Positions 1 through 5,266 of a stretch of DNA of 5,266 nt are shown here, piece by piece. The DNA is taken from the NCBI GenBank assembly GCA_022843345.1, contig JALHNW010000168.1, positions 1 through 5,266 of the forward strand. Reading direction: 5' to 3'. The number at the start of each line of letters is the position of its first letter. Positions within the stretch are counted from its first letter, which is position 1. This DNA comes from Rubritepida sp. Lineage in GTDB: Bacteria > Pseudomonadota > Alphaproteobacteria > Acetobacterales > Acetobacteraceae. A model generated the notes under the pieces. It was not told the DNA's origin. It saw only the letters and a program-made list of their open reading frames with translations, and ran no database searches. Position numbers and translations under genes: made by a program.

Positions 1-409
1 CGAGGCGCGCGACGCCCCCCTGCCCGCCGGCGCCGCCGAGCGCCTGCCCAAGCCGCTGCGAATGGCCGAGGTGGTGCCGCGCCTTCGCGCGCGCCTCGCC
101 GCCTTCGAGGCATCGCCCGAGGCGGCGATCCCGCTCGGCCCCTTCAGCTTCCACTTCGCCGCCCGGCTGCTGACCACCCTGGAAGGCGCGCGCATCCGGC
201 TGACGGAGACGGAGGCCGCCATCCTCGCCTACCTGCACCGCGCGGGCGGCCGCGCGGTCCCGCGCGAGGAGCTGCTGGGCGAGGTCTGGGGCTACTCCGC
301 CGCGGTGGCGACGCACACGCTGGAGACGCATGTCTACCGCCTGCGTCGCAAGCTGGGCGAGGCCGCGGAACTGCTGCGCCGCGAGGACGGCGGATACCGG
401 ATCGCGTGA
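1..409 (+). CDS. Response regulator, OmpR/PhoB family, C-terminal part (5' end outside window)
   Basis: A DNA-binding response regulator of a two-component system, acting in the cytoplasm as a phosphorylation-controlled transcription factor. The reading frame is open from base 2, giving 135 visible residues and a TGA stop at 407-409. An ATG at 62 exists but is internal: the residues just before it read LPKPLR, the Lys-Pro of the fifth receiver strand (Lys17 of the visible part), followed by the usual last receiver helix. From about residue 42 to 135 there is a winged helix: LTETEAAILAYL (first helices), a REELLGEVWGY turn, the recognition helix around THTLETHVYRLRRKLG, and the closing wing ending GGYRIA. 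The THTLETHVYRLR variant is one I associate with alphaproteobacterial regulators. No partner histidine kinase is in view, so signal and targets cannot be named. The family call is firm; the specific regulator is unknown. Confidence 0.9.
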   Translation, partial: EARDAPLPAGAAERLPKPLRMAEVVPRLRARLAAFEASPEAAIPLGPFSFHFAARLLTTLEGARIRLTETEAAILAYLHRAGGRAVPREELLGEVWGYSAAVATHTLETHVYRLRRKLGEAAELLRREDGGYRIA

Positions 410-418
410 GCGACCCGG
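397..418 (-). terminator. Hairpin between convergent genes, possible weak terminator
   Basis: Inverted repeat with 9-base arms and a 4-base loop (arms 397-405 and 410-418). In the - strand RNA all nine pairs can form, one of them G-U; in the + strand RNA the same position is an A-C mismatch. It lies 13 bases after the stop of the Bug gene and also spans the stop codon of the response regulator. No U-rich tract follows on either strand, so intrinsic termination would be weak. It is the only structure in the 21-bp gap between the convergent genes. Confidence 0.35.
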
Positions 419-430
419 CGGGGCGGAGCG

Positions 431-1417
431 TCAGTCCTCGGGCCGGAAGCCGCTGGCCTGGACGATGGGGCCCCACTTCGCCGTCTCGGCGCGGATGCGG
501 GCGGCGAAGTCGGCGGCAGCCATGTGCGCCGGCTCGAACTCGCGCTGGAGCAGGTTCTGGCGCAGCGCCGGCTCGGCCACCGCGTCGCGCAGGATGGCGT
601 TGAGCTGCCCCACCAGCGCCCCCGGCGCGCGGGCGGGCAGGAAGGCGCCGAACCACTCGTCGGCGGTCAGGTCCGGGAAGCCCTGCTCGGCGAAGGTGGC
701 GACGTCGGGGAAGCGCGGCAGGCGCTGCGGGCTGGTGACGGCGATCATCCGCAGCCGGCCGCCGCGGTGGTGCTCCACCTGGTCGCCGATCACGTTGATC
801 GTGGCGGGCACCTGGCCCGCGATGGCGTCGGTGATGGCGGGTGCGGCGCCGCGATACGGCACGTGGACCAGCTCGACGCCGGCCGCGCGGGCCAGCATCA
901 CGCCGGTGAAGTGCGGGACGGAGCCGGCGGCGGGCGAGGCGTAGTTCAGCCCGTTCCGCGCCCGCGCCATCGCCAGCAGGCCGCGCAGGTCGGTGATGCC
1001 CGGCGCGCCGGGGCCGACGGCGAGCGCGAAGGGATACAGCACCACGGGCGTGACGGGCGCGAGGTCGGCCAGCGCGTCGAAGCGCAGGCGCGCGCCGTAG
1101 AGGTGGCCGTAGATCGTGACCATGCTGGCCGGCGTGACGAGGATGGTGGTGCCGTCGGCCTCGGCGCGGATCGCCTCCTCGATGGCCAGCCGCCCGGTGG
1201 CGCCGACGCGGTTCTCGACCACCACCTGCGGCGCCCAATGGGACGAGGTATTTCCGCGCAGCCGCTCGGCCAGCAGGCGGCAGGTGAGGTCCACCGTGCC
1301 GCCGGCGGGGAAGCCGCAGAGGATGCGCGCGGTGCGCCCCACCACGGGCGCCTGCGCGCGCGCGACGGCGGGCGTGAGCAGCGGCGCGAGGAGCAGCGCG
1401 CGGCGGGCGATGGGCAT
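431..1417 (-). CDS. Tripartite tricarboxylate transporter substrate-binding protein (Bug family)
   Basis: A 328-residue periplasmic solute-binding protein of the TctC/Bug family, which usually captures small carboxylates or related metabolites for a TctA/TctB membrane transporter or for sensing. Residues 1-21/23 form a signal peptide: MPIARR, a hydrophobic Leu/Ala/Pro core, and an ARAQA cleavage region. Typical family marks follow in order: FPAGGTVDL (36-44, first ligand loop), VVENRVGATG (66-75), NYASPAAGSVPHF (158-170), VHVPYRGAAPAI (184-195), RFPDVATFAEQGFPDL (235-250) and WFGAFLPARAP (255-265). Length is normal for the family. An upstream in-frame ATG at 1474 would put 19 polar residues before the signal peptide, whereas the start at 1417 has a GGAGGAA ribosome site 6 bases away, so I chose 1417. 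No tctA or tctB is in view; Bug genes are often orphans. The ligand cannot be read from sequence. The family call is firm. Confidence 0.93.
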   Translation of the reverse strand: MPIARRALLLAPLLTPAVARAQAPVVGRTARILCGFPAGGTVDLTCRLLAERLRGNTSSHWAPQVVVENRVGATGRLAIEEAIRAEADGTTILVTPASMVTIYGHLYGARLRFDALADLAPVTPVVLYPFALAVGPGAPGITDLRGLLAMARARNGLNYASPAAGSVPHFTGVMLARAAGVELVHVPYRGAAPAITDAIAGQVPATINVIGDQVEHHRGGRLRMIAVTSPQRLPRFPDVATFAEQGFPDLTADEWFGAFLPARAPGALVGQLNAILRDAVAEPALRQNLLQREFEPAHMAAADFAARIRAETAKWGPIVQASGFRPED

Positions 1418-1421
1418 GGAC

Positions 1422-1444
1422 GGTTCCTCCGGTTCGTTGGAACC
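1422..1444 (-). promoter_or_regulatory. Ribosome binding site of the Bug gene with two alternative leader hairpins
   Basis: On the - strand, GGAGGAA (1424-1430) lies 6 bases before the ATG at 1417 and fixes the start. The same leader holds GGUUCC (1439-1444), which can pair with GGAACC (1422-1427), covering part of the ribosome site. Alternatively its GGUUC (1440-1444) can pair with GAACC (1431-1435) across a 4-base loop, leaving the site free. The two hairpins are mutually exclusive. The ribosome site is clear; regulation by the hairpins is inference from 5-6 bp stems. Confidence 0.6.
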
Positions 1445-1492
1445 CCTATGCCCCAGCGCGGGCGCGCGGCGCAATCACGCGCACGCCCAAAC

Positions 1493-1887
1493 CCCAGAGG
1501 CGCAACGCCGCAGGCGAGCGCCGGCCATCCAGCGCCACCCAACAGGACATGGACCGCAGCACGCAGCCGCGCCCGCCCAGAGGCGCAACGCCGCAGGCGA
1601 GCGCCGGCCAGCCAGCGCCACCCGACAGGACATGGACCGCAGCACGCAGCCGCGCCCGCCCAGAGGCGCAACGCCGAAGGCAAGCGCCGGCCATCCAGCG
1701 CCACCCGACAGGACAAGGACCGCAGCACGCAGCCGCGCCCGCCCAGAGGCGCAACGCCGAAGGCAAGCGCCGGCCATCCAGCGCCACCCGACAGGACAAG
1801 GACCCCAGCACGCGACCGCGTACGCCCAGAGGCGCAACGCCGAAGGCAAGCGCCGGCCATCCAGCGCCACCCAACAGGACAAGCACC
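1493..1887. repeat. Tandem array of an 83-bp GC-rich unit, about 4.8 copies
   Basis: Units starting with CCCAGAGGCGCAACGCCG begin at 1493, 1576, 1659, 1742 and 1825, so the period is exactly 83 bp with no insertions or deletions. Adjacent units differ at only about 2 (1 to 2), 4 (2 to 3) and 5 (3 to 4) positions; unit 5 matches until about 1887 and then degenerates. Because 83 is not a multiple of 3, each unit is read in a different frame from its neighbour, so the long open frames here on both strands are GC-driven and not a repetitive protein. There are no unique spacers, so it is not a CRISPR. Each unit contains a nested hairpin near its start (in unit 1 at 1499-1522). The array lies between the end of the malic enzyme gene and the Bug start, ending 75 bp upstream of the latter. 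Function unknown; it may be a minisatellite or a structured RNA or DNA element. Confidence 0.92.
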
Positions 1888-1900
1888 GCCCATGCAGGAT

Positions 1901-1992
1901 GCGCGCGCAACGCGCGCGCCGGCACCCTTCAGGGTGCCGAAGCCAAGCGGCCGGAGGCCGCGCCCGGCGTAGCCGCGGCCATGGGCCGCGGC
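1901..1992. other. Cluster of four consecutive short-loop inverted repeats
   Basis: Four separate perfect hairpins follow the repeat array. 1901-1917: GCGCGCG, loop CAA, CGCGCGC. 1920-1939: CGGCACCC, loop TTCA, GGGTGCCG. 1947-1961: GCGGCC, loop GGA, GGCCGC. 1972-1992: GCCGCGGCC, loop ATG, GGCCGCGGC. Gaps between them are 2, 7 and 10 bases, and the maeB terminator hairpin follows 19 bases later. None of the four is followed by a T-rich run on either strand, so they do not look like simple intrinsic terminators. They could protect or process the maeB 3' end, stall polymerase, or act as DNA structures. High GC raises the chance rate of short palindromes, but perfect 7-9 bp stems with loops of 3-4 bases in this density are unusual. 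Function is not known. Confidence 0.7.
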
Positions 1993-2002
1993 GGTGAGGG
2001 CA

Positions 2003-2042
2003 CCAGAAACAGGCCTATCAGGCGCGCAGCGCCTGATAGGCC
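2003..2042 (-). terminator. Intrinsic terminator of maeB, overlapping its stop codon
   Basis: A perfect 14-bp inverted repeat (arms 2012-2025 and 2029-2042, 3-base loop). On the - strand it is followed by TGTTTCTGG (2011 down to 2003), a short T-rich run; on the + strand there is no such run, which gives the direction. The stem begins in the codon for residue 756 of the malic enzyme and includes the last seven codons and the TGA at 2020-2018, so only six bases of it lie beyond the gene. A terminating ribosome would cover the hairpin. Confidence 0.8.
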
Positions 2043-4309
2043 GCGAGCGTGGCGAGGTCGAGGATCTGGTTCACCCCGGCCCCGGTCGAGACGATCTGCG
2101 CCGGCTTGCTCAGCCCCATCAGCACCGGGCCGATGGTGGTGGCGGAGGTGAGGTGCGGCACGGCCTTGCACAGGATGTGCGCGGCGTGCAGCCCCGGCAT
2201 CACCAGCACGTTGGCCGGCCCGGTGAGGCGGCAGAAGGGGTACAGGCTGGCCCGCAGCGCGGGGTCCAGCGCCACGTCCGCGCCCATCTCGCCATCGTGC
2301 TCGAAATCGGCGCCCTCCTGGTCGAGGATCTTCACCGCCTCGCGGATCGAGCCCGGGATCACGCCCTTGGGATCGCCGAAGGTGGAGAAGGACAGGAACG
2401 CCACCCGCGGCTCCATCCCCAGCCGCCGCGCCGCGGCCGCCGAGCGGCGCGCGATCAGCGCGAGCGTCTGCGCGTCCGGCCGCTCGTGGATCGCCGTGTC
2501 GGCCACCAGCACGGTGCCCGAGCGGCGCGCGATCATCATGGTGAGGCCGAACAGCACGCCATCCGCGTCGATGCCGTGCTGCACGCCCTTCAGCGTGGCG
2601 AAGTAGGAGCGCGTCTCGCCCGTCACCATGGCGTCCGCCTGGCCGAGCGCCACCATGCAGGCGGCGAAGGCGTTGCGGTCCTGGTTCACCAGGCGCTGGC
2701 AGTCGCGGAACAGGAAGCCGTCGCGCTGCTTGCGCTCGTAGAGGTACTCGGCGAAGCGCCGGTTGTCGCCCGAAAGCCGCGCGTTGTGGATCTCCACGCC
2801 CTCGGGCAGGCGGATGCCCAAGGCGGCGACGGTGGCGGTGATCCGGTCCTCACGCCCGATCAGGATGGGCGTGCCGTAGCCGGCGTTGCGGTAGGCGATG
2901 GCGGCGCGGATGACGTTCTCCTCCTCGCCCTCCGCGAAGACGCAGCGCTTGGGCTCGGCACGCACGCGCTCGTGGATCGCCTCCAGCGCGTTCGCCGCCT
3001 CGTCCAGCCGGTTGGCCAGCTCGCGGGCGTAGCGCGAGGGGTCGGCCAGCGGCTTGCGCGCCACGCCCGACTTCACCGCCGCCTCCGCCACCGCGACCGG
3101 CACGCGCGAGATCAGCCGCGGATCGAAGGCGTTGGGGATGATGTATTCCGGGCCGAAGACCAGCCGCTTGCCCGCGCCCGAGCGCGCCACCTCCTCGGGC
3201 ACCGCCTCGCGCGCCAGTTCCGCCAGCGCGCGGGCGGCGGCGATCTTCATCGCGTCGTTGATCGTGGAGGCGCGCACGTCCAGCGCGCCGCGGAAGATGA
3301 AGGGGAAGCCCAGGACGTTGTTCACCTGGTTCGGGTAGTCCGAGCGGCCCGTGGCGATGATGCAGTCCGGGCGCGCGGCCTTGGCTTCCTCGGGCGTGAT
3401 CTCGGGGTCGGGGTTGGCCATGGCGAAGATGATGGGCTTGTCCGCCATCGCGCGGATCATCTCCTGCGTCAGCGCGCCCTTCACGGACAGGCCGAAGAAG
3501 ACGTCCGCGCCCTCCAGCGCCTGGGACAGCGTGCGGGTGGATGTCTCGACGGCGTGGGCCGACTTCCACTGGTTCATGCCCTCGGTGCGGCCGCGGTACA
3601 GCACGCCCTTGGTGTCGCACATGATGATGTTCTCGGGCCGCATTCCCATGGCGCGCAGCAACTCGGCGCAGGCGATGGAGGCGGCACCCGCCCCGTTGAT
3701 CACCAGGCGCGTGGTGGCGAGGTCGCGGCCCGTCAGGTGGGCCGCGTTGATGAGGCCCGCGGCGGCGACGATGGCGGTGCCGTGCTGGTCGTCGTGGAAG
3801 ACCGGAATGTCCATCAGCTCGCGCAGGCGCTGCTCGATGACGAAGCACTCGGGGGCCTTGATGTCCTCCAGGTTGATGCCGCCGAAGGAGGGGCCCAGGA
3901 AGCGCACGCAGTTGACGAACTCGTCCACGTCCTCCGTGTCCAGGCACAAATCCATGCCGTCCACGTCGGCGAAGCGCTTGAACAGCGCGACCTTGCCTTC
4001 CATGACGGGCTTGGACGCGATGGCGCCCAGGTTGCCCAGCCCCAGAACGGCGGTGCCGTTGGAGACGACGGCGACGAAGTTGCCCTTGGCCGTGTAGTCG
4101 TAGGCCAGCGACTTGTCGCGGTGGATGTGCAGGCAGGGCTCCGCCACGCCGGGCGAATAGGCGAGGCTGAGGTCGCGCGCGGTGACCAACGGCTTGGTGA
4201 GGCGGATCTCCAGCTTGCCGGGCCGCCCTTCGGCGTGCATGGCCAGCGCTTCCTCGCCCGTGACGCGGGCGGTGCGCGTGTCCTGGGGGTCCTTCCTCAC
4301 GTCATCCAT
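2018..4309 (-). CDS. maeB: Malic enzyme with C-terminal phosphotransacetylase-like domain (MaeB type)
   Basis: Cytoplasmic enzyme that oxidatively decarboxylates malate to pyruvate with NADP (or NAD) and a divalent metal, feeding pyruvate/acetyl-CoA and making reductant during growth on C4 acids. The 763-residue length matches the two-domain bacterial class. Malic enzyme N domain, about 20-155: LAYSPGVAEPC (49-59, catalytic Tyr51), GNLGAIASKPVMEGK (92-106, likely catalytic Lys100), INLEDI (145-150) and FHDDQHGTA (171-179), which carry the acidic metal ligands. Nucleotide domain: INGAGAASIAC (204-214), MANPDPEITPEEA (297-309) and NQVNNVLGFPFIFRGALD (327-344). From about 440 to 763 comes a phosphotransacetylase-like domain (CVFAEGEEENVIRAA, MVTGETRSYF, GLSKPAQIVSTGAG); in this family it is regarded as regulatory, sensing acetyl-CoA, rather than catalytic. 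Start: ATG at 4309 fits the MDD-type family N-terminus; GAGGA lies 11 bases upstream. NADP versus NAD preference cannot be settled here. It stands alone, divergent from the next gene. Confidence 0.96.
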   Translation of the reverse strand: MDDVRKDPQDTRTARVTGEEALAMHAEGRPGKLEIRLTKPLVTARDLSLAYSPGVAEPCLHIHRDKSLAYDYTAKGNFVAVVSNGTAVLGLGNLGAIASKPVMEGKVALFKRFADVDGMDLCLDTEDVDEFVNCVRFLGPSFGGINLEDIKAPECFVIEQRLRELMDIPVFHDDQHGTAIVAAAGLINAAHLTGRDLATTRLVINGAGAASIACAELLRAMGMRPENIIMCDTKGVLYRGRTEGMNQWKSAHAVETSTRTLSQALEGADVFFGLSVKGALTQEMIRAMADKPIIFAMANPDPEITPEEAKAARPDCIIATGRSDYPNQVNNVLGFPFIFRGALDVRASTINDAMKIAAARALAELAREAVPEEVARSGAGKRLVFGPEYIIPNAFDPRLISRVPVAVAEAAVKSGVARKPLADPSRYARELANRLDEAANALEAIHERVRAEPKRCVFAEGEEENVIRAAIAYRNAGYGTPILIGREDRITATVAALGIRLPEGVEIHNARLSGDNRRFAEYLYERKQRDGFLFRDCQRLVNQDRNAFAACMVALGQADAMVTGETRSYFATLKGVQHGIDADGVLFGLTMMIARRSGTVLVADTAIHERPDAQTLALIARRSAAAARRLGMEPRVAFLSFSTFGDPKGVIPGSIREAVKILDQEGADFEHDGEMGADVALDPALRASLYPFCRLTGPANVLVMPGLHAAHILCKAVPHLTSATTIGPVLMGLSKPAQIVSTGAGVNQILDLATLAAYQALRA

Positions 4310-4320
4310 GAAAAATCAAG

Positions 4321-4374
4321 TCCTCGCAGCGGTTCCCGGTCGCCCTCCATAGCCGCAGCGCGCGGCCCTGCCCA
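4321..4374 (-). promoter_or_regulatory. Possible maeB promoter and ribosome binding site
   Basis: Reading the - strand, TGGGCA (4374-4369) and TATGGA (4351-4346) are separated by 17 bases, a fair -35 and a weak -10, which would start transcription near 4339 and give a leader of about 30 bases. GAGGA (4325-4321) follows, 11 bases before the ATG; this is a slightly long spacing, and the gap contains an A/T-rich run. The box matches are partial (4 of 6 and 3 of 6), so the promoter is tentative; the ribosome site is somewhat better supported. Confidence 0.3.
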
Positions 4375-4382
4375 GGACGCCG

Positions 4383-4398
4383 CTTCGCGGGTGCGAAG
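4383..4398. promoter_or_regulatory. Inverted repeat in the divergent intergenic region, possible operator
   Basis: CTTCGC, GGGT, GCGAAG form a perfect 6-bp inverted repeat with a 4-base centre. It lies in the 163-bp region between maeB and the divergent gene at 4473, just upstream of the tentative maeB -35. It could bind a dimeric regulator or be a chance palindrome in GC-rich DNA. The rest of 4310-4472 shows no clear + strand promoter for the right-hand gene, only poor matches around 4409-4436. Confidence 0.25.
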
Positions 4399-4472
4399 GG
4401 CCGCCCAGTTGCCGTCCCGCCCACCCCGGCTGTACCTTGCCTGTGTACTGAACCGGACGCCACGGCCGCCCC

Positions 4473-5266
4473 ATGCGCCTCGCCATCTCGATCACGGCGC
4501 ATGAGCGTATCCGGGTGCTGGAACGGCAGGTCCGCAACATCCGGCTGCATTGCCGCGACCCGCTCGTCATCCTGCACCTCAACGCCGACTTCGCCCGGCG
4601 CCTTCGCGCGGTGCCGGAGGAGGGCGCGGTGCTGGAGCGGCTGCGGCGCGAGCCGGGGGTGTGGGTGAACCCCGCGCATCTCGCCACCCGCTGGGCGCAC
4701 CTGTTCCACGCCCACGTCGCCAACATGCGCCTGCTGCGCGACCGGGGCGAGGCGCATTCGCACCTGCTGCTGCTCTCCTCCGCCGACCTGTTCCTGCGCC
4801 GGGGCATCGAGGAGCGGCTGGCGGCGCTCGACGCCAGCGCGCCGGCCGGTCCGCCCATCGCGCTGGACGCGCCGCCCAGCGAGGGCGGAGCCTGGATGCC
4901 GCGCGTCGCCGCCGATGGCCGGCTGCGCGCCATGCTGTCCGCGCGCGGCCTTTCCACCATCCGCCACGACCTGCACGAGGGCAGCTTCTACCGGCGCGAA
5001 CTGGCGGAGGCGATGCTGGCCATCCTGGAGCGCCACATCCCCGACTGGGAGTACGACGACGCCTACCCGAAGGAGGAGTTCTTCCTGCCCTCGCTGCTGC
5101 AGGCCTTTCCCGGCATCCGCACCGGCCCACGCGTGGCGCATGCGCTGGTGATCGGCAGCGGGGTGGAGCGTGACCGCGCGGCGGTGGCCTGCGCGCTGGA
5201 GGAGCTGTGCGTCGCCCGGCGGGGCGAGGAGGCGCCGGTGGATGGCTGGGTGCGCGACGCGCTGGC
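4473..5266 (+). CDS. Unrecognised protein, possibly glycosyltransferase-like; 3' end outside window
   Basis: An open frame of 264 visible codons runs from ATG 4473 off the right edge with no stop. The in-frame TGA at 4449-4451 and absence of other start codons after it make 4473 the likely start; no good ribosome site is seen. Third codon positions are strongly G/C, as expected for a real gene here, and this frame makes better protein than overlapping frames. Visible points: strand-like MRLAISITAH (1-10) and DPLVILHLNADF (29-40); HLLLLSSADLFLRRGIEERL (97-116), resembling a core strand followed by an acidic loop; HEGSFYRREL (168-177); and YPKEEFFLPSLLQAF (198-212). There is no signal peptide or membrane segment. 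The early strands, SSAD loop and late EEFFLPSL motif recall proteins that act on sugars, such as GT14-like or other GT-A-type glycosyltransferases, but this is a weak resemblance and I do not recognise the family. It is divergent from maeB, with no functional link evident. Confidence 0.8.
   Translation, partial: MRLAISITAHERIRVLERQVRNIRLHCRDPLVILHLNADFARRLRAVPEEGAVLERLRREPGVWVNPAHLATRWAHLFHAHVANMRLLRDRGEAHSHLLLLSSADLFLRRGIEERLAALDASAPAGPPIALDAPPSEGGAWMPRVAADGRLRAMLSARGLSTIRHDLHEGSFYRRELAEAMLAILERHIPDWEYDDAYPKEEFFLPSLLQAFPGIRTGPRVAHALVIGSGVERDRAAVACALEELCVARRGEEAPVDGWVRDAL

Noticed and set aside
62..409. ATG at 62 as a true start of a small winged-helix protein
   Set aside because: The frame is open upstream to the window edge and encodes the receiver-domain Lys-Pro motif directly before this ATG, so it is an internal Met.
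1493..1887. CRISPR array
   Set aside because: Repeats are directly contiguous, with no unique spacers, and the whole 83-bp unit is conserved; no cas genes are in view.
1446..1925. Repetitive - strand protein (VALDGRRLPSALRLW-like repeats) encoded by the array
   Set aside because: Successive 83-bp units fall in different reading frames, so no consistent peptide repeat exists; several overlapping frames are equally open and none has a convincing ribosome site or start.
524..1997. Long open frames on the + strand across the Bug gene and the repeat array
   Set aside because: They are antisense to the Bug gene and continue into the 83-bp array, where the frame rotates with each unit. Low-complexity Arg/Ala/Pro/Gln composition and openness in all frames indicate shadows.
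1418..2017. Insertion sequence or remnant in the intergenic region
   Set aside because: No transposase fragment, no terminal inverted repeats at the borders and no target-site duplication could be seen.
1994..4504. Very long open frame (836 codons) on the + strand opposite maeB
   Set aside because: It is antisense to a clearly recognised enzyme; its His/Arg/Val/Gly-rich translation has no family features and arises from the high GC content and codon bias of maeB.
4302..5141. Long - strand open frames opposite the 4473 gene
   Set aside because: They overlap the better + strand frame and the divergent intergenic region, have low-complexity Arg/Gly/Ala translations, and one would overlap the maeB start.

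Overview
This is a very GC-rich stretch, with strong G/C preference at third codon positions, holding four protein genes and one structured non-coding region. The gene content is a Bug-type tripartite-tricarboxylate substrate-binding protein, a long MaeB-type malic enzyme with a phosphotransacetylase-like tail, and an OmpR-class regulator with a THTLETHVYRLRRKL recognition segment. Together these suggest an alphaproteobacterium, probably of the Acetobacteraceae (Roseomonas-like). That assignment is inferred from protein character and composition, not from a marker gene.

Layout from left to right. (1) The 3' end of a response regulator gene on the + strand ends at 409; the last part of the receiver and a full winged-helix DNA-binding domain are visible. 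(2) Only 21 bases later, and convergent with it, a Bug-family periplasmic solute-binding protein gene lies on the - strand (431-1417). (3) About 600 bases of non-coding DNA (1418-2017) follow. They hold a tandem array of an 83-bp unit in exact register (about 4.8 copies, 1493-1887), then four more hairpin-forming inverted repeats with short loops (1901-1992). (4) A perfect 14-bp hairpin (2012-2042), which contains the stop codon of the malic enzyme gene, looks like its intrinsic terminator. (5) The maeB-like gene itself is at 2018-4309 on the - strand. (6) A 163-bp divergent intergenic region follows. (7) An unrecognised + strand gene starts at 4473 and runs off the right edge.

The Bug protein and malic enzyme may both relate to C4/carboxylic acid use (uptake of an organic acid; conversion of malate to pyruvate). 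They are separated by a terminator and the repeat region, so they do not look like one operon. No TctA/TctB membrane genes are in view. The part that ordinary gene annotation does not explain is 1493-2042, where every 83-bp unit carries a nested hairpin and the array leads into a run of further hairpins. I see no CRISPR, tRNA, rRNA or insertion sequence.
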